Positions 25,534 to 36,565 of a DNA stretch of 64,000 nucleotides are shown here, piece by piece (within the stretch, counting starts at the first letter, position 1; the number at the start of each line of letters is the position of its first letter). Source of the DNA: Daphnia pulex (taxonomy: Eukaryota > Arthropoda > Branchiopoda > Diplostraca > Daphniidae); contig NC_060025.1 of assembly GCF_021134715.1 (NCBI RefSeq), forward strand, positions 8,990,001 to 9,054,000, given 5' to 3'. The notes beneath the pieces are model-generated. The model worked only from the letters and a program-made list of their open reading frames with translations. It ran no database searches and was not told the origin of the DNA. The position numbers were made by a program, and so were the translations under genes.

Positions 25534-27744
25534 ATGCCGGGAAATTTCCGAACAAGTTTAGCTCCCTATCAAAATGATATTCCTGATGTTTGTTTTTCAC
25601 AAGTAACAGCCGCTTTGAAAGCAAGACTTCAGTTAGGTAGTTATATTCGTTTAAATTTAAAGTTTTCATTTTTATAGTTTTTGTATTTAATGTCTCACAG
25701 ATGGAAGTTCAGCCTTGGTTTGTATGGTGGCTACGGCTACGTCACAAGGAAATCTCTTGATCTTTCACCAACGAAAGCTATTGAAAAGCTGCCAGCTTCC
25801 CTTTAGAGACTGTAATGAAATTCTCCTTTATCACAGCTTTCAACCGGGAGTTACTAAGGAGTTTCTTGTTGCTGTTTCTTTCACTAGAGGTGGTGTTGTT
25901 ATTGACCTCCAGCAATCATCTGTAAGTCAACCCAGGATTGTTTAGTCTATAAAAGCCAATTGATAACTTTCTGTTTATTCATTCCAAGGTTGTTAAGTCA
26001 TGGCCTGATGCTAAAAAAATTGAAGTTAAAGATGAGTACTTGCAGGGATATCCTCAATTGGTGGTCCATTTCAATGAAGATCTTCGACAAGATAAAATTG
26101 TTGTTACCCATGAATGTGATTGGGAAGTGATGCCCATAGATGCCCCGTCTTCATCAAAAAGTGAATCAGCTTTGAACATTGTGGTTCAAGCGTTAGAAAA
26201 TCAATTGAAGAGTGTTAATGGAAAACTTCACCTTCTGGAAAAGCAAATATCACTGAGGCAGTCCATAGTAAACCGCTCAATGACAGCTCTTAATGACACA
26301 GTTATGTGGAAATCTTCCAGAATACAAGCTGTAAGTAATTTGTTCATGTGTACATTGTTATAAAGTAATGTTCTATTCGTTTGACTTGTTAACAGCCGTC
26401 GTACACCACAAAGATTGAAAAAGGAGATACCACAACGTCTGATGCTGGACTGGTCGACGAACAAGATTTACTCAACCAGCACGTAGAAACCTGTGGAGTG
26501 TGGCAGTTTCTAGATTATGTTTCGGATTCCTGGGTAATCGGGGCCGCCTTCGTAAATATAAGTGAAAGGTAATGCAGTTTTAATATCGCTACGATCATAA
26601 TAACTCATAATAAAAAAATAAGTTGCTTTATTCCAGGACACTTTGTGATATCCAGTGCTTTTTCACTTCCAAAAACGAGAACGCGAACTATCGTATTAAT
26701 TATTACCGCACCGATTCCAAAGTTGCAACTAAATTTCCAAGTCCGTCCGTTGTTTTTTCTATCCAAGACCTTCTCGAAACGTCTAATTCATTCAGTGGAA
26801 AGTTGGAACACAAAAGTAGCCTCGTCGTTATAGGTATTATTATTGTTTATTTGAATATACCTTATTCGACCTTATTAGTCTCGGTACAAAACCGGGTCTG
26901 TATTTTATTTTCTTAGTCGTTACGCCGATTCCAAGGTTTCTCAATACCGAAGAAGAAATGGCCAGTGTTTTGCTGACGTGTAAATCCTATAGTAACCAGA
27001 AAATTTTCCAGACAAGTTTGGGATCAGTTCGTTTAAATTTCAGTGACGTGAGCAGCCAGAACATGAATTTCAATCCCTCAGTTGTTGGTAAAGTAATTTA
27101 AAACTTTTCATTTGAGCTAACCGTCATACGATCCGTGTTTTTATGCAGATCTGACATCAATTCGGAGGAATGTTCTCGGTCTGATATCACTGTTGACGAC
27201 AGAAAAAGACGCAGTTGTATCAACAATCTTCTCCTCCGCGACCCGTAGTTTCAACAAGGCTGCTCAGCAGTTGAACATGCAATATTTGACACCCATGCAA
27301 TGTTTCTACAGTCACGGAGTGTACGGGCCTGTCTGTATCCTGATGTTAGATAATGTTTGTCCTAATCGGGTAAACATGAAAATCCGTGCCCTGTCGGAAA
27401 CCAAAGTGAATTGGTTCATTCACCACTTAAAGTCTGCTCTCTCAGATGACTGCATGTTTACACTAACAACTGCCAGTGCCAAAGTCATCGAAAGGAATTT
27501 TCCAGGAATGAGTCACTTGAACTCTGCCCTCGCCTTGCTATCAAACGCGGAAGTCGCCAGTGAAGATGAATTAATGGTAATAGAAGAAGAAAAAGCTGGA
27601 CCAGTCGACTCGCCCATAGATAAAATTCGTAGAGAGTTTTTGAAGAAGCAAAGCAAATTTCTCGGAATCAGCAAAGAGCGCCATGGCAGTATTAAAATCG
27701 CAATCGAACATTACCGACAATTTCAACATAGTTGGTTTGTCTGA
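25534..27744 (+). CDS. FANCB: probable FANCB homologue (Fanconi anaemia core complex)
   Basis: Seven exons, 25534-25636, 25701-25921, 25989-26330, 26396-26568, 26637-26833, 26917-27087 and 27149-27744, give 600 aa in frame. I assign it to FANCB, the scaffold subunit that with FANCL and FAAP100 forms the catalytic module ubiquitinating FANCD2/FANCI during repair of DNA cross-links in the nucleus. The basis is resemblance to remembered segments of the human protein: KSCQLPFRDCNEILL with a following FLVAVSF (human CQLPFGDP...FVVSF), and the helix LEKQISLRQSIVNRSMTAL, which parallels LLLKEKIISKSYKALINL. The order and spacing agree. It is shorter than human FANCB (about 860 aa) and lacks most of its N-terminal propeller region, unless 5' exons were missed. 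It converges on nesd, 102 bp between stops. An alternative is an unrelated beta-propeller protein. Confidence 0.65.
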
Positions 27745-27846
27745 GTTTGTATTCAAAATGTATTAATTTTGACCAAGATAATGCTGGAATGTAACGTATT
27801 GAAAAAAGATTATTGCAGAATAATAATGGCGATAACATTTACTGAA

Positions 27847-29973
27847 TCAATATTCGAGCTTGACATTGGACTCGTTGCCGAGTAAGCGGCAATCCTGAAT
27901 CTCAAAGGTTTCTGGCACCCTGCTGAAACAAAAACAACAAGTGGTTATTTGATAATTTCAAAGTTCGATTTCAGATTTTAGAACTTGCATCTGTAATAGC
28001 TCCAACCCGCCAAGAAGAGTTTCTCCGATCGACTCCGAGTTCATTTCGACACAAATAGCATATTCTTTACACTGCTTCAAATCACAGTCGAATATTTGAA
28101 CGGACGTTTCCTCTTCAGCCTTGAAATGGAAATCATCACTTTATAACTGGTTTGACTTGCTTGTAGTTTTTAAATCTTACTAGTATGCCAATATTGCACG
28201 AAGATACTTCCGAACCAGACAGAATTGCTTGTCCCGCGGCTCTCACTCGTAAACCAACATCAAAGTTAATGACGTTACATTCTTTGAGAACCAGTTTTCC
28301 CTGTGGTGCGACGTAAAAACCTTTCCATGATCCAACGTCTTTATCCCCGTTTTTTGTTCCATCCGCTAAACACGCACCTCGCATTGTGCAATTTTCCAAA
28401 GTCACGCTCCCCTGCAATTCAAGCATAGTACATGAAGGGTTTTATTTCCTTATTTGAAAAGCGTTAACAAAATATTTACTTTAACGGCGATTCCCGATTG
28501 TTTATTGTTGATCAGCAAAGTGCAGTTCTTTAGGAGGACATTTCCGTCATCAAAAGTCAGTCCTACTTCAATGTTGGAACCAGGATGAACTACAATATCC
28601 TCTTTTGCGCCGATTCCTGTTACAAAATTTTTATGCTTAAATCCGTGATCTGATTAGTCAATCAATTGCTTATAATTTCTTTACCAATCAAAGTACCGCC
28701 ATGGCGAAACGAATTCACGTTATAGAGATTATGGATCCCTTTTGAGATTACAACAATATCGTCGATTCGGCAGTCGTCCAATGCAGTTTGTAAAGACGGG
28801 TAGCACCTTTAAGAGAAGTAAAATCAGTTATTTTAATAGGCCAGAAAACAATATTTAAAAATAAAACCTGATGCTCAACTGAGGATTGAATTCAGACTCA
28901 AGTTTATTCAGAGTTTGGTGGAGGCTTAAGCAAGATTGATCTTGAACTACCAGCAAGACTTCTGGATCTTCGTTGCGTTTCACGCGAGTCACCTTTGCGC
29001 CAAAGAGAAGCATTCTAGAAAACAGCAGGTAATTATAGTTTATTGTTATCTGCACACATAGAAAATGTAAGAATTGTTAATACCTGGTGTTGGGATTTAG
29101 AATAATTTCAACATCCTGCTGAATTTGTTCAAGTTTTGAATTTAACTCGGTAATATTTCCAACCACTTCTTCTTCCATGTCATCTTCAGAAAACTCAACT
29201 TTCAATGCCATGGCCTGCAATTTCTTTTCTACTTCATTAGCTTCTGAGAGGAGGTAATGGTATCGAACAACTGTTTCTTGGTTTAGCATGCCTGATCTCA
29301 GCTCACAAAACCTGTGGCAGTATCAATCTAAGTTTTAAAAAATGTTGTAATATTTTAAAGTCATTTGTGGTTACATGCCAACCCGGACAGGCAGATGAAA
29401 CTGAAACCAGTCTTCTTGAATATCACAATCCCAAGGTAGAAGAAGATGATTGTAGAGGAAGCGAATTCTCTGAATGGCATTGTGAGTTGCCTCAATGGTA
29501 ATGGCACTATTTTCTTGGCGTCTCAGAGGATGAAGTTCAGTCAACGGGACAGTTTCTGTTTTTTTTTCTTCGAGCATTTCATCAATAACTTCAACTGTTG
29601 CTTCCAATGACTGGTAATCCACATTGCATACCTTGAAAGTAGAATTTAAAAAATGTGTGAAACTATTTTAAATACTGCTGAATTGCCAAAAAAAAACCTC
29701 AATTAATGCAGGGCTTTTAAGTCTTTCTTTCAATGTGGAACTGGTCTTGGAATCAGCCATCCACAAAGCTTGCCATCCAACAGGTTCAACTGTTTGCTCT
29801 GCATAGAAAACTATGATTTGTTGCAACTCTTGACCTTTGATAAACTCGTTTTCAGGATTCAAACACTGTTTCAGATCTTCAACTATTTCTGATGCACTCA
29901 TACGACAGGAATAGGTATCGGGCAACGTTTCCAAGGGATTTGATTTTTGAAGACTTTTGATGGGATGATCCAT
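27847..29973 (-). CDS. nesd: nessun dorma / SHCBP1 family protein
   Basis: Homologue of Drosophila Nessun dorma and vertebrate SHCBP1. Nessun dorma binds the centralspindlin complex and is needed for cytokinesis. Nine exons, 29973-29698, 29631-29375, 29311-29084, 29014-28868, 28806-28685, 28616-28480, 28411-28181, 28119-27989 and 27922-27847, give 534 aa. The N-terminal region carries VEPVGWQALW, the counterpart of human LEPSGWRAVW, then helical and coiled segments (residues about 180-260). The C-terminal half is a right-handed parallel beta-helix with repeated rungs such as GNVLLKNCTLLINN, GSVTLENCTM, GKLVLKECNVINFD and VQIFDCDLKQC. The last exon continues this pattern (FEIQDCRLLGN) only if the preceding intron uses a GC donor (GCAAGT); a GT donor three codons on would truncate the protein. 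Two acceptors, three bases apart, are possible for that exon. Confidence 0.88.
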
Positions 29974-30349
29974 TGCAATTTAATACGACGGTTTCTGTAT
30001 CGTTAAAAACAAGTTGAGGTCTTGCTTTTAATGGGAAAACGTTTTTTAACCAAATTTGAGGGAGATGGGATGGGAGATCAACCGTTAATGTTTTTTTCTG
30101 TTTTGGCTGCAAATTTTGAAAATGGGCGGTGCTGATACTGGCACGTTGCCAAGATGTAGGCCTATTTTGATTTCATTTAATCTATTTTGAAATTTCTATC
30201 AAATTATGCCTTTACTTCAATAAATAAAAAAATTAATTTAGAATTTTACTTGCATTAAATCTGTAGACTAAAATTCTAACATTTGAAATTTTTCCGAGCT
30301 GGCAGGACAGCCCACCATTCACTGGCGAAATTATCCATCTGGCGGCTCG
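29974..30349. other. upstream flank of nesd
   Basis: About 375 bp between the nesd start codon and the first exon-like block of the possible non-coding transcript. It should hold the nesd promoter. No TATA box or other element was recognised. Confidence 0.35.
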
Positions 30350-31880
30350 GACTAGTATTTTGTGTACGAATGATTTGTGGCTTTTGTCTTTTCACTCTTT
30401 TGTGCTTTCAGTCTTTCACAGTTTCACGTGTTCAATGGCGTGATCGGTCGTCTTTTTGATTCCCGCTGCTTTTTGCTTGCTTTTTTCTTGACATTTTTCG
30501 TCTTAGAAACGGTAATTACTAGTTGTAAACTTCCAAATACTTAAAAATTATTAAATTAAAATTTTTTTGGTGAATTCACAGATAACAGGCGATTTCATTT
30601 TTTTCGCGGGTGCCGGCTGTACGTTTCGTCTTTCGTTACGTGCAGAAACACTTCAGAACAGTACAAGTAAATATGTTGGTCAACTTTTAACCCTAAAGTG
30701 TTACATATTTATTTATTTGTTGACTTTGTTTCTGATAGTAGTTGTATAGGCCTAAGAGGTCTGATATAATAATAAGGTGTTCCTCTTGCAATCTTGCTAC
30801 CTGTACGGCTGTACCATGAAGGATTCCTCCTTCATGACTGTACCAGTTATGGCTTTCATCAGTTGCAGAAACATAATAAAGTAATTAAGTTGATTAAATG
30901 TTTTACAACAAGACTACACATTTACTTAGTTAATGATGAGCTCTGCTTCATATCTGTTGACTTTTCAGCTAAGACTGTTTTAAAACCTTAACTAATGATT
31001 TCCTTTGTAATGTTTGTAAAAGTAATTCTTAGAGTTTGTTTAGTTTAACTATTGTTCTGTCGAACATGACTGTGTTTCTGATAGTAATTGAGTTTTATTT
31101 CTCTACCTACAGCCTGGTGAAGTCTGAGCTACATTGCAGCATGTGCATGTGATCTCCACCATGTCATGAAGATTCATCTTGGGGGCTCTATTATATTCCA
31201 AGAAAATAATGTGATGAAAACAAGAAATCCAAAATGGTAGTAATGTACTTACTTGTAAGGTAAATCATGGGGTTGCCATTTTGCTTCAATTTATGTTTGT
31301 TAATGTGCTCACGTATGTGTGGATTTGTTGCAGCCAGCTGGTAAATGGTGTGGTGAGTTGTTGCATGAAGACCATGGTACTGGTTGTGATGAGCTGCTGA
31401 TGCTGAATGCAGTCTTGCTGCATTTTGTTTGTGGTGCTGGTTTAAACTTGGAAGAATTTGAAGTAAATCATTGCTTTAACTACATAGTGTTTGGATCATG
31501 TTTTTAATAATTGTGTTTGCTTTGTAGGTTTCCATGGTCAGTTTGAGCTGTTTGTGATGTTGATCTTTGGTGTGCAGAGGTTTGGCAGTCCTTTTTCAGT
31601 TGAGAGATGCGCCGAAATGGAACTTGTGTAAACGTGAAGTTCAACATTATACTTCAATGTTCAATGTGTTGTTTGCCGATGTTGGTGTCCATGCAATGGT
31701 GAACTGTTTAGATATGTCGTCTATTGCTACGTGTACCGGCGTTGAGGTGATATTTGATGACCAATTTCATTTAATTAGGGAATTGTATTTAAATCTCTGT
31801 TGTCGTTTCAGTTGGATCGTCTGCCACCGTTCCATAAGCAAAACCCATTGATGAAAATGAAAAATTGTTGAATTTCAAGA
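30350..31880 (+). ncRNA. possible spliced non-coding transcript
   Basis: A chain of good splice signals defines exon-like blocks at about 30350-30511, 30582-30666, 31113-31259, 31334-31462, 31528-31746 and 31812-31880. Donors include GTAATT, GTAAAT and GTGATA; acceptors include CTCTACCTACAG and GTCGTTTCAG. No reading frame survives joining of the blocks, so a protein product is unlikely. The first block is pyrimidine-rich (TCTTTTCACTCTTTTGTGC), as in growth-regulated host genes for small nucleolar RNAs. However, no intron contains a complete C/D or H/ACA snoRNA that I can identify. Transcription is an inference from splice signals alone. Confidence 0.25.
30812..30845 (+). other. perfect short hairpin
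   Basis: CATGAAGGA and TCCTTCATG form a 9 bp stem around a 4-base TTCC loop, with GTAC on both outer sides able to extend the stem across a small bulge. It lies in the second putative intron of the possible non-coding transcript. It is too short for a typical microRNA precursor, and no function is assigned. Confidence 0.6.
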
Positions 31881-33470
31881 CTGATTCATATATATGTAGA
31901 TTTAGATAAATTACGAGTGCCTCTTTGTTCTCCCTTATAGTGGCCCCGTTTCCTTTGTATACAGTATCTAATCTCTTTCCCCCCTCCCGATGGTAAATAT
32001 TCCGCTTTAATAACCGCGATGATCTGAGGAACAATTTCTGTAGATAACTTGATTTTTTTCCTTTAAAAAAAGGACATCTGTGATGAGAATTTATTCAATA
32101 GGTAAAAACAAGTAATACTACTATGTAAATTAATATGTTAGCAACGAAATGCAAACACCAATTTTAAATAATCATATCATTTAGTAATCAGTTATTAGTT
32201 AGCATTCCTGATCATAAAATCAAAATGTATTTATCATTTTAATAAACAAAACGTTCGGTTCGAAATCCTCCTCTTTACTTTTCTTATTTAGTACAAGTTG
32301 AAGCAAACCATCCATCACCCAATACAATGTTTGTTGAATTAACTTAAGTGACGTATCCGTAGAAATAAATCATCGCTTTTTGTCTCATTTTGTGTCGCAT
32401 GGCCTGCGGATTTCTTTGATGGAATTCGCACATTTAGTGAATTTTGTCTACGGCCCCCAGAGATATGTATCTGGACCGAGAAGAAGAGAGAAGTACGAGG
32501 CAAGTTTTTCCGGGGAGATATAGTCATAATAGGCTTCCGGGTTAGACTCATGATCCTCCAAAAGCTTTCATCAGATCATAGGCCTTCCAAGTCCCCGTTC
32601 GACCAGAGCCCTCCCCCTCCTCCTGGTTATCACAGCGGGTGAGTGACCACCGGCGGGCGTTGGTTAGTGGTTAGTTAGGGAAACAGGGCCACAGAAAAGA
32701 AGGGAGCCCAGATATGCACTTGTAATTTATCTACGTCTAAACAAATTATCAGTCTTTGATTCCAGCAATCTCTTGTCGATTTAAAAAAAACTATAACAGT
32801 GGAAAGGGATTAACCTGAAAGGAGACTAAATTTAGATATCATTTTCAAACTGCATATTGTGTAGTGACAGAAAGCAATTCCTCAAATCTATCTATCTTAC
32901 CTTGTCCTAAATTAGAACAAAGTGGTGGTCATCATAAAATCTTGAGTAGCAGCATTTTCTTGCTGTTGTCCGTAAAATAGCAAAGAATTGGATCCAGCGA
33001 AGGCATTAATATCTTGAAGATTTACAACTTGACAGGGTTAACGTGAACATTATTGCCTTAAAGAACACAGTAATTCAAAATATTTTAGTAAAATAGCTAA
33101 CCTGCAACAGAAATGATTTTGCTTCATAAGACAATGGTTGTGAGCTTGCATTATTGAATTAGGCCATTTCCATTTCATTTATATTGTCACGAGCACCTAG
33201 TTGGCCAGGTACATGAAAACTTCAGCTGAAATTATCTGAAAACATAGTCAAGAATGCGGTAAGAATCATTAGCTAAAGTTTGCTTTATCTATTACTTAAA
33301 AACAGTTAACTTGTTATCCGATCTCCGTTGTTGAACTTTTTTGACGTGTAATGTCATGTCTGTCTGTGACTGACTGTGCAACCAACTTAAGATTCAAAAC
33401 TCGTTACTAGATGTCGCCAGTGTCGCTGTTGTTGTTCTTTCGTGGTGGAGGCGAAATGAGCGATACATAT
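31881..33470. other. intergenic, no gene seen
   Basis: AT-rich sequence between the possible non-coding transcript and the long-TIR element. No open frame with family resemblance, RNA gene or clear repeat was recognised. Confidence 0.4.
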
Positions 33471-33479
33471 TGTTTCTAA

Positions 33480-34424
33480 GGGCGTCCCTAAACTGCGAAA
33501 GCGAAACGCGAAACGCGAAACGCCTAAAATGCGAAACAGCTGTGCGAAACGGACCCAAAAGTTGGGACCCTGTTTCGCATTTTAGTCTTTGGGTCCGTAC
33601 TAAACTGCGAAATCGGTGTGTGCGAAACGTCGCAGTGTAAACGTCTTGGTAGCAGACGACAATGGACTCAACAAACAAATTGTTAGAGTTTAAATGTTTC
33701 GAGACTTCGAGTTTCGTGCAGTCGTGCACCTTATATGGCCGGTCTATTTGTGTGTTGACCATGAATACGGAATACCTTGAATGCAATAGGTGTTTTTAAT
33801 TAAAAGATTGGTATAAAAAAATTAATGGGAAATTAAATTCATGTATCAGTCATTAACATTCTTAATTTTAAGGAAAGTTTTAGCCGATTAAATTTTAGCT
33901 TGATTTGGAACATGGGAGCTTTGATTTTTAGCTTGATTGACACTCATGGCCGATTTTTGTCGTGATGGCCGATTTTTCTTTGTGCACGTAGCCTACTAGT
34001 TGATTTAAATAATTTAATGTAATGTTTAGTAATCCCTGTGCCATTATCTAATACAGTATATTATTATTTACAAATATAAATATCACCATACCGTGCTGCT
34101 CTATGTCTTTTATTTGTTTAATCATAAGATGCGCATTAAAACATACAGGGGTAGTGGCGAAGAAATCGAATTTGATTGCCCCCCTTCCTCCTTTAAAGCC
34201 TCATCATAGCGGGAGACAATGAAAAATGGCGGCAATCTCCGTCAATTTGGACCTCAGTGGGGAAAAGGAAAACTTTTTGTTTCGCAAGATGTTTCGCTCT
34301 TTAGTATGCCCTCCGGCATTTGGTCCCGCGAAACGGTCCCAAAATTTTGGTCCGTTTCGCACAGCTGTTTCGCATTTTAGGCGTTTCGCGTTTCGCGTTT
34401 CGCTTTCGCAGTTTAGGGACGCCC
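33480..34424. mobile_element. non-autonomous DNA transposon with long TIRs and 9 bp TSD (Mutator-like)
   Basis: A 945 bp element begins GGGCGTCCCTAAACTGCGAA and ends with its exact reverse complement. The first ~78 bases of both ends match, and weaker matching extends to about 100 bases. Each end is built from repeated GCGAAAC words. It is flanked on both sides by a perfect direct repeat, TGTTTCTAA (33471-33479 and 34425-34433), which is a target-site duplication of 9 bp. Long inverted ends plus a 9 bp duplication fit Mutator-like elements better than hAT or P elements (8 bp). No transposase is encoded; the open frames in it are translations of the inverted repeats themselves, one on each strand. 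Confidence 0.88.
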
Positions 34425-34433
34425 TGTTTCTAA

Positions 34434-35701
34434 TTTATACTTATTCCTGTGATTTAAAATACCAAATTGAACTTCGTATCTTATGTAGGTTTATCTTTAC
34501 CTAGTTTCCTTATTTTTATACTGTACCAACTTATTTCTTCAAATTCTAGATGCATACTGTCAGTCATTCCAACAAGTTGACTTAGCCCATGACTTAGCGC
34601 TCAGTCAATTTCCATCCATTAGATCCTCATGCTGTCAAAAGCCTAAAACTCATGTTTGAAGAGCACATATAGTGGAATATAAAGGTGCGAGATAAGGTAT
34701 TTCCCCATTACTGCTGTATCAATCACCAGACCATTACAATTCAGATTTTCATATAACATAGGTATTCTTGCTTATGAACCATAGTATCTTTTCTGAATCT
34801 CGCAATTTTGGTGGTGTACCTTGCAACAGCATGTTTGTTGTTATGGCTTTTTTTTTACTTTGGTTTAGAAGGCAACCCAGCTAAGAGATAGGTAAAGTTT
34901 TATCTCTTATGTGTGTAAATGTGTGCAAATTTGTAAATAACATAGAGAATTTCCTTGTCCCATTTCTACTTAGAGTTTCAGTGACATGAAGAGTGTGAAG
35001 TGAACCACCTATCACCACGCTTCTGCAATACTTCATGACACTTTCTTTAGCATCAGGAAATTTATCTCAACATGTGGACGTAATGCTGTTGGTTGCTTGG
35101 AATTCCATTTTTACGGTTTTGTGATCATGAACTTTTCAGTGTGCTTGTTAGAAAAGGTAAAGATTGATATGCTTTATTCATTTTTATATTTTCATTAATG
35201 TAAAACATTTTTTTTTTTTTTTTTTTACAGAGCACGCAGTTTGTTTGTGGAATCGTGTGGTCCTGGCACGAAGATTTCTTCATCCCTATCTTCCGGCGTA
35301 AGCTCATCCAGCTTCTGCTTCATCGCTTCGTACACAAAAATACAACTTGTCTTACTTCACTGACGAGTTGGAACACTTCAGTGGTCGCTTCCGTGCCGCT
35401 GTTACACACCTGCAGTCACTCACCACGGGATTATGCCCAGGTACCCGACAATTTACTTATTTTCGTAGATTATCTATTCGAATAGTATATTTACTTGTGT
35501 CTGTAATAATTCCGAAATCAGGCCCTACTTGCGCGCAAACGTATTGTTTCTTAGACGTTTTTTTTCTAACGCTAGATGGCTTTTCGATAATTGTCAGCTG
35601 TCAAAACAGTCAGTTTCAGTTACTTTAAAATCTCTTTAAACATTTATCTGCAGCTGTTGTTTTGAAATTTTTTAGTGAAAACTGACGATAACTATTCCCC
35701 C
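34434..35701. other. intergenic, no gene seen
   Basis: Contains a long T tract (35209-35226) followed by an acceptor-like TACAG, and GT-rich blocks resembling exons of a spliced transcript. No open frame shows family resemblance, so nothing is called. Confidence 0.4.
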
Positions 35702-36090
35702 AACAAAGCTCACTTGTTAGATTTTGAAATAATGTGTTTTTTTTTCTACTTCCGGTTTTCTCATTTCGGTCAGTAGTTCGGTAAATATTCATTCCACGTA
35801 CAAAAGAACCACAAATTCGTGATCCTCATCAAATTTGTGGTAAAGTTCATGTTTTTTTTTGTACGTTTTCGTACTTCCGGTTTTGAGAATTTTCCTGAAC
35901 TATAGTTCAGGAAAATTCTCGATTTTGGCAAAATTTTGGATTTTGTTTAAATCACACCTAATAGACCCCAAATTTCATGGAGATCACGAATATGTGGTTT
36001 AATTTGACGACAGCTCTATGGTTGAGGTGCTGTGGTTACTTCCGGTTTACTTCCGGAAAATTTTCAAAAAACTAGCAAGTGAGCTTTGTT
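35702..36090. mobile_element. MITE-like element with terminal inverted repeats and central palindrome
   Basis: The sequence AACAAAGCTCACTTGTTAG at the left end reappears inverted as CTAGCAAGTGAGCTTTGTT at the right end; matching extends about 30 bases with a few differences. Inside are several copies of ACTTCCGGTTT and, at 35885-35920, a perfect 36 bp palindrome. The size (389 bp) and structure fit a miniature inverted-repeat element. No target-site duplication was evident, so the superfamily is unknown. Confidence 0.6.
35885..35920. repeat. 36 bp perfect palindrome
   Basis: GAGAATTTTCCTGAAC, then TATA, then the exact reverse complement GTTCAGGAAAATTCTC. Because TATA is itself self-complementary, all 36 bases are palindromic. 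It sits in the middle of the 389 bp inverted-repeat element. Confidence 0.95.
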
Positions 36091-36349
36091 CTGTTTACAA
36101 TTCTCAATATTGCAAGCTTGATTTTAAGTTTTAAAAATTACATCTTCAAATCTTTGAGCCAAAAAACCTGACTATTGTTTCTATCTGTATTATGTAACTT
36201 TTATCGGCATTTCACTTAATAACAACTGTTTTGTCTTTATTCAGGTAATGCAGAGGAGACGTCAAGAAGATGGACACCAAAACATCTCCGTTATCTTCAA
36301 AATGTCATCGCGGATAATTTATTGTTGGTAATATTTGTGTTTGTGTTAG

Positions 36350-36565
36350 TTAATCCGTTGTCTGCCACGCCTTTGTTCTCCTTCTCCCCTACCTCCTTAG
36401 CACGGGCCTCCTAGAGGCCTCCTAAATGCGTGCATTCCATCTTCCCTGTCAGCCCGGACTTGTCAGCAATGGCAAGTCCCACCTTGGTCATGGATCCTTC
36501 AGACATGGCGCGTAGAGAGTAGAGAACAACCTACGGGTTGTATGGCGTGGCAGCCAACGGGTTAA
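36350..36565. mobile_element. piggyBac-like MITE with TTAA ends
   Basis: TTAA at 36350-36353 is followed by TCCGTTGTCTGCCACGCC. At the other end GGCGTGGCAGCCAACGGG is followed by TTAA at 36562-36565. The 18-base ends are inverted repeats with two mismatches. A TTAA target duplication and a terminus starting YCC are typical of the piggyBac superfamily. The 208 bp interior encodes nothing, so it would depend on a transposase from elsewhere. Confidence 0.75.

Noticed and set aside
30929..31000. Possible box C/D snoRNA (ATGATGA with flanking TTAGTTA/TAACTAA stem)
   Set aside because: No CTGA box D before the closing stem.
33394..33786. 130-codon minus-strand open frame, similar to a 92-codon plus-strand frame at 34226-34504
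   Set aside because: The similarity comes entirely from the terminal inverted repeats of the DNA element; both are translations of GCGAAAC repeats.
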